Below are positions 60,001-64,000 of a stretch of DNA of 64,000 nt, piece after piece; positions within the stretch are counted from its first letter, which is position 1; each line of letters begins with the position of its first letter. A program made the translations under genes and the position numbers. The notes below the pieces were generated by a model, which was given only the letters and a program-made list of their open reading frames with translations, did no database searches and was not told where the DNA came from. The DNA comes from Datnioides undecimradiatus (lineage: Eukaryota > Chordata > Actinopteri > Lobotiformes > Datnioididae), in contig WARS01000013.1 of the NCBI GenBank assembly GCA_008933995.1, forward strand, positions 10,994,023 through 11,058,022. Direction: 5' to 3'.

Positions 60001-63000
60001 TTGTCATCAAGCCTTAAACTCCATTAGTGTCATCTGTAGTGTGCCACCGTGTTGCATAATGGTCATGTCGCCACACCCAGCATGACGACAATCACAGAAA
60101 ATAGGTTACCTCGTCGCCAGGTGGCTCAGGGCTGAGAACAGAGGCTACTCATAAATAGGCAGTAAATCGTCATTTGAGATAGCCGTTGACACACCGTAAT
60201 ACCACAAATGCTCTCGGTCCTCATTGTCAGATCAATAAACTTACAATGCCTGTGTTAATTTTGGCTGGACTCCTGCATCTGCCTGTGCTAGCACCTGGAT
60301 CCAGGCTGTCAACTCTGGTGTGATGGGTCAGCCTACTTCAGATCGTCATTCCTTGAATTGTTTGACGTGCATCTGATAATTTCTTTCATGCACAATAGCA
60401 AAGCTTTATCATTTGTGGTGACTTGATTGCAGTAAGTGTTTTTATAAGAGGGATAAGCTGAAAGAGAAGAGGCTGTTCATTCATCCTCCTTTGCTCTTTT
60501 CTATCGTCTTCCTCTTTCATTACCAAATTACTCGAGACTCCCACTACTTCCTATCTTGTCAGCTCCCTCCCTGTGCAAAATATCAGCCTTTTGAGCCACT
60601 CGTTCCTCCCACCCTCCCTCTGCTCTATCCTCTTCCTCCACTCTCTGTTTTCCCTTCCCCTCGTTTTAGCCCAACCTCTTTTCTCCCAGTTGCCAGGCTC
60701 CTGTTGCTCTCTGTACTCTTTAACTTCATGCCTGGCTTCCTGTCTGCTTCTGCACAGTCACACAAGGTTTCACTTTCAAGCTGGTGGCACAAAACAAGTC
60801 TCTGAATAATCTCACCTCCTTAATTGACATGCAGCTATCGAGACCTCTTAATTAGGCAACATTTCACCCGAATGTGCGACTTAATCTTAATTTGCATGTG
60901 TTGGTGTATTAATGTGTGCTTTTTTCAAAAACCAGACAGCTCAGCAAAGGCCGTGACACACGCATCACATGTCTGACAGATTATTCAGGGTTTATGCTTA
61001 TTGGTCGGAGACTAATTATGATAAAGCTGTTTATCCATATCAGTTCCTTTTGGAAAATGATGCTTGACAAAGCTTGATTGAAGCTTTAATGCACAGAGAG
61101 TGCCTGCCTACACAGGAGGTTCTAAGATTCTCCATTTACATCACAAATGGAAAGAAAATATTAAAACTAATGGTATGTTTTTTTGTTATACCAATGAAGT
61201 ATTAAACAAGAAACAAACTGAACAATGGTTTCAACTTCTGCATTAACAGATAATTGTATTCCAGTGAAACAAAAGGAATCGTATCTTCATTCAAAAAGAT
61301 CTGTACGTGAACTGATTTTCATGTCAATTTATTGTACAGCAACAAGAGCAGGACCCGACCAACCTCTACATCTCCAACCTGCCAGTATCGATGGATGAGC
61401 AGGAGCTGGAGAGCATGCTCAAGTCCTTCGGCCAGGTTATTTCCACACGCATCCTCCGAGATGCCAACGGGACCAGCCGCGGAGTTGGATTTGCCAGGTC
61501 AGACTGTAGCACCCTGATTGGCGTGTAGTGATAAAAAGTAGTCTGTATGCAATTAAGAACTGAAATGGACTCTGACTGGATTTCAGGATGGAGTCCACAG
61601 AGAAGTGCGAGGCCATAATTCAGCATTTCAATGGCAAATTCATCAAGACTCCACCGGGAGTGCCTGGTGCGTGGACTGTTTGTGTTGTATTATGGGAACC
61701 TGATATTGTTTTTGGTGTTACCAGAACTCAGTGTTTGTTTCATCTGCTGTGATCATTGAATTCACTGTCTTTTGCTGATGTGCTGCTTTTCACAGTGCCC
61801 ACAGAGCCCTTATTATGTAAGTTTGCAGACGGAGGTCAGAAGAAGAGGCAGAACCAGGGGAAGTACCTCCAGAATGGACGGCCTTGGGCTAGAGACGGAG
61901 AAGCGGTGAGATGGCCAAGTTTAACTCGCTATTCTTAAATTGAACTTCTTTGGTGGAAATTAAAGCAAGAACACCTTAGAAAAAGTTCAGTTTTATCATT
62001 CTCACTGTGTGTTAGCTGACTTATTTAGGACAGACTGCACCGGTGTTTGCATGACCTCACCGGTTCTGAATCCTGTGTATTGCTTTCCCAGGGAGGAATG
62101 ACGCTTGCGTATGACCCCACAGCCTTACAAAATGGGTGAGTGGTATGCATGAACTGACTGAAAACAGTCCCAACCCTCCAGGAAAACAAACACATTTCTC
62201 AAACTCTAGTATACTGCTGCCCTCTACAGGTTAACACAGGCACCCAGACATGTTGATAATGTAGACATGCTGCAGATTGTTGCTGTGATGTGGTTGTCTC
62301 GATGTTTTTCATACCTCTCTCTGTCTGTTTGCCAGCTTCTACTCGTCGCCCTACAGTCTGGCTCCCAACCGAATGATCGCCCAGACTTCGCTCTCACCCT
62401 ACATGCATTCTCCTGTCTCATCCTACCAGGTGGGATTGTATTTTTAATTCACATTAATTTATTTTAAAGCCTTAATGAGTTTTTAATCTGCCTTAAGGCC
62501 GACACTTCATTTTCTGTTGCTTCTCTGTGCCAAAGCCCTCATTATGTCCACATTATGTAAGTTAAGAGACCCTTGGGGACGACCCCAGCTCACAGCAGTT
62601 GTAATATTCTTCTGGTTCAGCCTCGATTCTTGACCTTTCTCTGCAAACTTACATAATTCAGAGGTGGCTGAATGCAGCTAAGGAACACTGCAAAGATTTT
62701 TTGACGCATTTCCTGATGCACAGGTAAACAGCCCGTCCTGGATGCACCATCAGTCATACCTCATGCAGCCAGCTGTGAGTAACGACCACCTTCTCTCCTC
62801 CTCCATTTATACTTGGCCACTTTATTTGCCCTGTGTCAGAATCAATCAGAATCAAATGAATATAAAAATAAATATATTAATAATAAATCCAAATGTAGAC
62901 ACCACCAAAATCAGTTCATCAGCATTGTTTCCTATGTAGCTGTAGCTTAACTGTAGCTTGTGACTTAACTGTGTGTGTTTGACTCTTTCATGATCACTTT

Positions 63001-63380
63001 AAACAAATTAAATGATTGAGAGTCGTTCTTTTTTATATGTCTATGTGTTTGTGTGTGTCTATGCACTCACAGGGTACAGTTCTTACCCCAACAATGGATC
63101 ACGCCATGTCTATCCAGCCCACGTCCATGATGGGACCTCTCACCCAGCAGCTAAGCCACCTGTCCCTTGGCAGCACGGGCACAGTCAGTACAAATCACAC
63201 AGATTGTCTCCATAACTAACTATTCTTCAAATGATTAATTATTCATGTTTAAAATGTAAATACTACACAGATTTAGTGTTTTCCTTTCTGCTTTCCCTGC
63301 AGTATATTCCGGCCAACACAACTATGCAGGGGACCTACATCCCCCAGTACACCCCAGTGCCTCCCTCCAGTGTCCCAGAG
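41943..63380 (+). CDS. rbms2: rbms2, RNA-binding motif single-stranded-interacting protein 2 (exons 1-12; last exon beyond the window)
   Basis: RBMS2 belongs to the MSSP/RBMS family of proteins that bind single-stranded nucleic acid through two RRM domains; family members bind A/U-rich RNA and affect mRNA stability. Twelve exons join in frame to 372 residues: 41943-42014, 53214-53380, 57527-57585, 58015-58106, 61340-61497, 61587-61666, 61796-61905, 62092-62135, 62336-62429, 62724-62774, 63073-63183, 63303-63380. RRM1 has RNP2 LYIRGL (60-65) and RNP1 KGYGFVDF (99-106). RRM2 has RNP2 LYISNL (139-144) and RNP1 RGVGFARM (177-184). The N-terminus [14 protein letters not shown] is specific to RBMS2; RBMS1 and RBMS3 start differently. 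The C-terminal [14 protein letters not shown] segment also fits RBMS2. The ATG is the first after an in-frame stop at 41886. Human RBMS2 is about 407 residues from memory, so roughly 30 codons are missing at the right edge. Duplicates a and b of teleosts cannot be separated here. Confidence 0.96.
43637..43924. mobile_element. percomorph MITE-like repeat (TTAGTTGTAGCCC type)
   Basis: The left end AGCTGCAAATGATTAGTAAA and right end GATAATGAAAGTAACTGTTA followed by GTTGTAGCCC are diverged inverted repeats. Just inside the right end is AGACTAATTGGCAGATTAGC. These words match a common fish repeat that I recall with ends like GGGCTGCAACTAACGATTAT. It lies in rbms2 intron 1 and has no coding sequence. 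Confidence 0.6.
45303..45345. repeat. 43 nt near-perfect palindrome (20 bp arms, 3 nt loop)
   Basis: The left arm is CAGTGATTCACACGAGGCAA and the right arm is its reverse complement except for one position. The loop is GAA. It lies in rbms2 intron 1. Confidence 0.9.
51306..51329. repeat. (CA)n microsatellite
   Basis: About 12 CA units in rbms2 intron 1, about 1.9 kb upstream of exon 2. Confidence 0.93.
53214..53380 (+). CDS. rbms2: rbms2 exon 2: low-complexity linker and start of RRM1
   Basis: Encodes residues 25-79 plus two bases of Pro80. It starts [15 protein letters not shown], passes through a Ser/Asn/Gly-rich linker and enters RRM1 at [11 protein letters not shown], ending at KLCQ before a GTGAGT donor. 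The acceptor is a tandem CAGCAG: use of the second AG starts the exon at 53217 and drops Gln25. I chose the first AG for the longer form; both keep the frame. Confidence 0.94.
53560..53700. mobile_element. percomorph palindromic MITE-like repeat, copy 4 (partial)
   Basis: Has AAGTTAAGCTAACTGTTTCT, CTTCCAGTGTTTTTGCTAAG and CTAAGCTAATTGCG, the right-arm words of the family. It lies in rbms2 intron 2, about 200 bp after exon 2; the left arm is missing. Confidence 0.6.
54740..54761. repeat. (CA)n microsatellite
   Basis: About 11 CA units in rbms2 intron 2. Confidence 0.93.
57527..57585 (+). CDS. rbms2: rbms2 exon 3: RRM1 middle
   Basis: A 59 nt exon between CCTCAG and GTGAG that completes Pro80, encodes [19 protein letters not shown] (81-99), and gives the first base of Gly100. 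The sequence is nearly identical to mammalian RBMS proteins as I remember them. It supplies the first residue of RNP1, which is split between exons 3 and 4. Confidence 0.95.
57586..58014 (+). other. rbms2 intron 3 (429 bp), mostly MITE
   Basis: A short intron from GTGAG to TTTTACAG. Most of it (about 57640-57960) is one copy of the percomorph inverted-repeat element, leaving only about 55 bp at each end that looks like original intron. Confidence 0.8.
57640..57960. mobile_element. percomorph palindromic MITE-like repeat, copy 5
   Basis: The left part has AATATAAAGCTGCACCTACA, AAAAACTGGAAACAGGTAGA and AACAGCCCTGTTCTGTCC. The right part has TATGCTAGGCTAAGTTAACT, AATATGAAAGTGGTGTTGAT and CTTCTTATCTAAATCTCAGC, all family words. 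It occupies most of rbms2 intron 3. Confidence 0.75.
58015..58106 (+). CDS. rbms2: rbms2 exon 4: end of RRM1
   Basis: Begins with GC to complete Gly100, then encodes [20 protein letters not shown] to AQMAK (101-130), completing RNP1 and the final helix and strand of RRM1. It ends in phase 0 at a GTAAGA donor. The translation runs on in frame into intron 4 for about 30 codons, a chance read-through. Confidence 0.95.
58107..61339 (+). other. rbms2 intron 4 (3.2 kb)
   Basis: GTAAGA to TTGTACAG. Its centre (about 58950-59350) is unusually C-rich on the plus strand but shows no recognisable coding exon. The rest is ordinary AT-rich intron. I identify no mobile element in it. Confidence 0.75.
61340..61497 (+). 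CDS. rbms2: rbms2 exon 5: linker and most of RRM2
   Basis: Encodes residues 131-182 plus two bases of Arg183, from [20 protein letters not shown] through [20 protein letters not shown] to GVGFA. It contains RNP2 of RRM2 (139-144) and most of RNP1 (177-184). The [15 protein letters not shown] segment is a hallmark of the RBMS family. It is bounded by TACAG and a GTCAGA donor. Confidence 0.96.
61587..61666 (+). CDS. rbms2: rbms2 exon 6: end of RRM2
   Basis: An 80 nt exon after an 89 bp intron. It completes Arg183 and RNP1 (RM), then encodes [19 protein letters not shown] and TPPGVP up to 209, plus the first base of Val210. The acceptor is TTTCAG and the donor GTGCGT. Confidence 0.95.
61796..61905 (+). 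CDS. rbms2: rbms2 exon 7: conserved post-RRM2 segment
   Basis: Encodes Val210 (completed) to Ala246, including [20 protein letters not shown] and NGRPW, the conserved basic stretch after RRM2. It lies between CACAG and GTGAGA. Within it, TTATGTAAGTTT carries an internal GTAAGT that would make a strong cryptic donor. A diverged inverted copy of this exon lies in intron 9. Confidence 0.95.
62092..62135 (+). CDS. rbms2: rbms2 exon 8
   Basis: A 44 nt exon encoding [14 protein letters not shown] (247-260) plus two bases of Gly261. It corresponds to the MALTYDPTTALQNGF region of other RBMS proteins. Acceptor CCCAG, donor GTGAGT. Confidence 0.94.
62336..62429 (+). CDS. rbms2: rbms2 exon 9
   Basis: Completes Gly261, then encodes [18 protein letters not shown] to SPVSSYQ (262-292), in the Pro/Ser/Gln/Tyr-rich C-terminal region, ending in phase 0 at GTGGGA. 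Acceptor TTTGCCAG. Confidence 0.95.
62430..62723 (+). other. rbms2 intron 9 (294 bp) with inverted exon 7 copy
   Basis: GTGGGA to GCACAG. The middle contains an inverted, diverged copy of exon 7 (about 62604-62657, extending perhaps to 62670). A short forward piece resembling the start of exon 7 (about 62527-62563) is also present. The forward and inverted pieces share a perfect 12 bp inverted repeat (62552-62563 with 62646-62657). Confidence 0.8.
62724..62774 (+). CDS. rbms2: rbms2 exon 10
   Basis: A 51 nt, phase 0 exon encoding [17 protein letters not shown] (293-309), a segment characteristic of RBMS2 among the family. Acceptor GCACAG, donor GTGAGT. The human protein, as I remember it, has about nine more residues just before this segment; they are not present here. 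Confidence 0.93.
63073..63183 (+). CDS. rbms2: rbms2 exon 11
   Basis: A 111 nt, phase 0 exon encoding [20 protein letters not shown] to LSLGSTGT (310-346). It matches the conserved VLTP-MDH...[13 protein letters not shown] segment of RBMS2/3. Acceptor CTCACAG, donor GTCAGT. Confidence 0.95.
63303..63380 (+). CDS. rbms2: rbms2 exon 12
   Basis: A 78 nt, phase 0 exon encoding [20 protein letters not shown] to SSVPE (347-372), bounded by a pyrimidine-rich CCTGCAG and GTATGA. The remaining C-terminus (family motif with SGQQ-Q-AVD and a Tyr/Phe-rich end) should be on the next exon, beyond base 64000. Confidence 0.93.
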
Positions 63381-64000
63381 GTATGAAAATAACCTCAACC
63401 TCAGCAACGTTTAACATTACCATGAAGAAGAAGCAGAAGACTGATAATTAAAAACTCTCAGAGGGATGTTTTTTTAAAACTTGAAAATCAACCGCTTTAA
63501 GCACATCGGGTCTAGTGTATTTATATTTTAAGGAGCATCAAAGTTAGGGCACAGAAGCAGGGGAGGGTGTTCATACTGTCATCTGACTGATTTACTGAGC
63601 TAGACAGTGTGTATGTGTCCTGAAAGTGTGTGTGTGTGGGGGGGGGGCGTTATGTGACAGGCAGAAATGTATATGTGTGTCATAAGTCTATAAACTGAAA
63701 GAAAATAATTTTCTATCAGAGAAGTTGTTTTTTGTGTGATGTAGCATAAAAACAGTATTGATTCATGTGCTATTTTGGAGCGATGAAACAGAAACAGGGC
63801 AAGACGGAGTCAAACCATTTCTCAGTTTGTGTTCACAGAAACACAACAAGACAGACTAAGACCGATTTTTGTTAGATGGTTGTGTATTTCCTGTTTTTTT
63901 GGACTCACCTGTACCCACCATAAATCCATATGTGAGCATCAGATTCAAAACTCACACATTCCCTGTGTTTTATCCATACAGCATTGCACGTGTTTAAGCT
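63381..64000 (+). other. start of rbms2 intron 12
   Basis: No coding exon recognised. It has a short GT/G-rich tract near 63.63-63.65 kb. The final rbms2 exon was looked for and not found. Confidence 0.7.

Noticed and set aside
1-64000. tRNA, rRNA, CRISPR, prokaryotic operon or viral gene sets
   Set aside because: None seen. The window has the structure of vertebrate nuclear DNA throughout.

Overview
The window is vertebrate nuclear DNA, almost certainly from a percomorph teleost. It has AT-rich introns many kilobases long, many (CA/GT)n microsatellites, GT-AG split genes, and several copies of short inverted-repeat elements that I recognise from spiny-rayed fish genomes. I see no bacterial, plasmid or viral gene organisation. 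Species cannot be named from this sequence alone.

Two protein-coding genes are firmly supported, arranged head to head. On the minus strand is the 5' end of lrp1 (LDL-receptor-related protein 1): exon 1 (signal peptide, 27431-27506) and exon 2 (first LDL-receptor class A repeat, 10053-10175), separated by a 17.3 kb intron. The rest of the gene runs off the left edge, so bases 1-10052 are read as intron 2. On the plus strand is rbms2 (RNA-binding motif, single-stranded-interacting protein 2). Exons 1-12 lie at 41943-63380 and encode 372 residues with both RRM domains. Only the last coding exon, about 30 codons by comparison with the family, lies beyond the right edge. Each start codon is the first ATG after an in-frame stop, and all exon phases join cleanly. 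The 14.4 kb between the two start codons holds both presumed promoters and no third gene that I can recognise.

The rest is repeats and non-coding DNA. Repeats include five copies of a palindromic percomorph MITE-like repeat (one fills most of rbms2 intron 3), a 365 bp mariner-like element with perfect 27 bp terminal inverted repeats between complementary microsatellites, another MITE in rbms2 intron 1, and LINE-derived fragments. In lrp1 intron 1 a 2 kb segment bounded by imperfect inverted repeats carries a broken multi-exon gene fragment. It resembles a teleost-expanded family often labelled sterile-alpha-motif-domain-containing-3-like.

The most unusual observation is in rbms2. Intron 9 contains a diverged copy of exon 7 in inverted orientation, with 18 bp perfectly complementary to the exon and homology over about 55 bp. 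A shorter forward exon-7-like piece may lie beside it. In the pre-mRNA these could pair with exon 7, which itself contains a consensus-like cryptic 5' splice site inside the complementary stretch. I found no clear sign of a wholly new multi-gene system.
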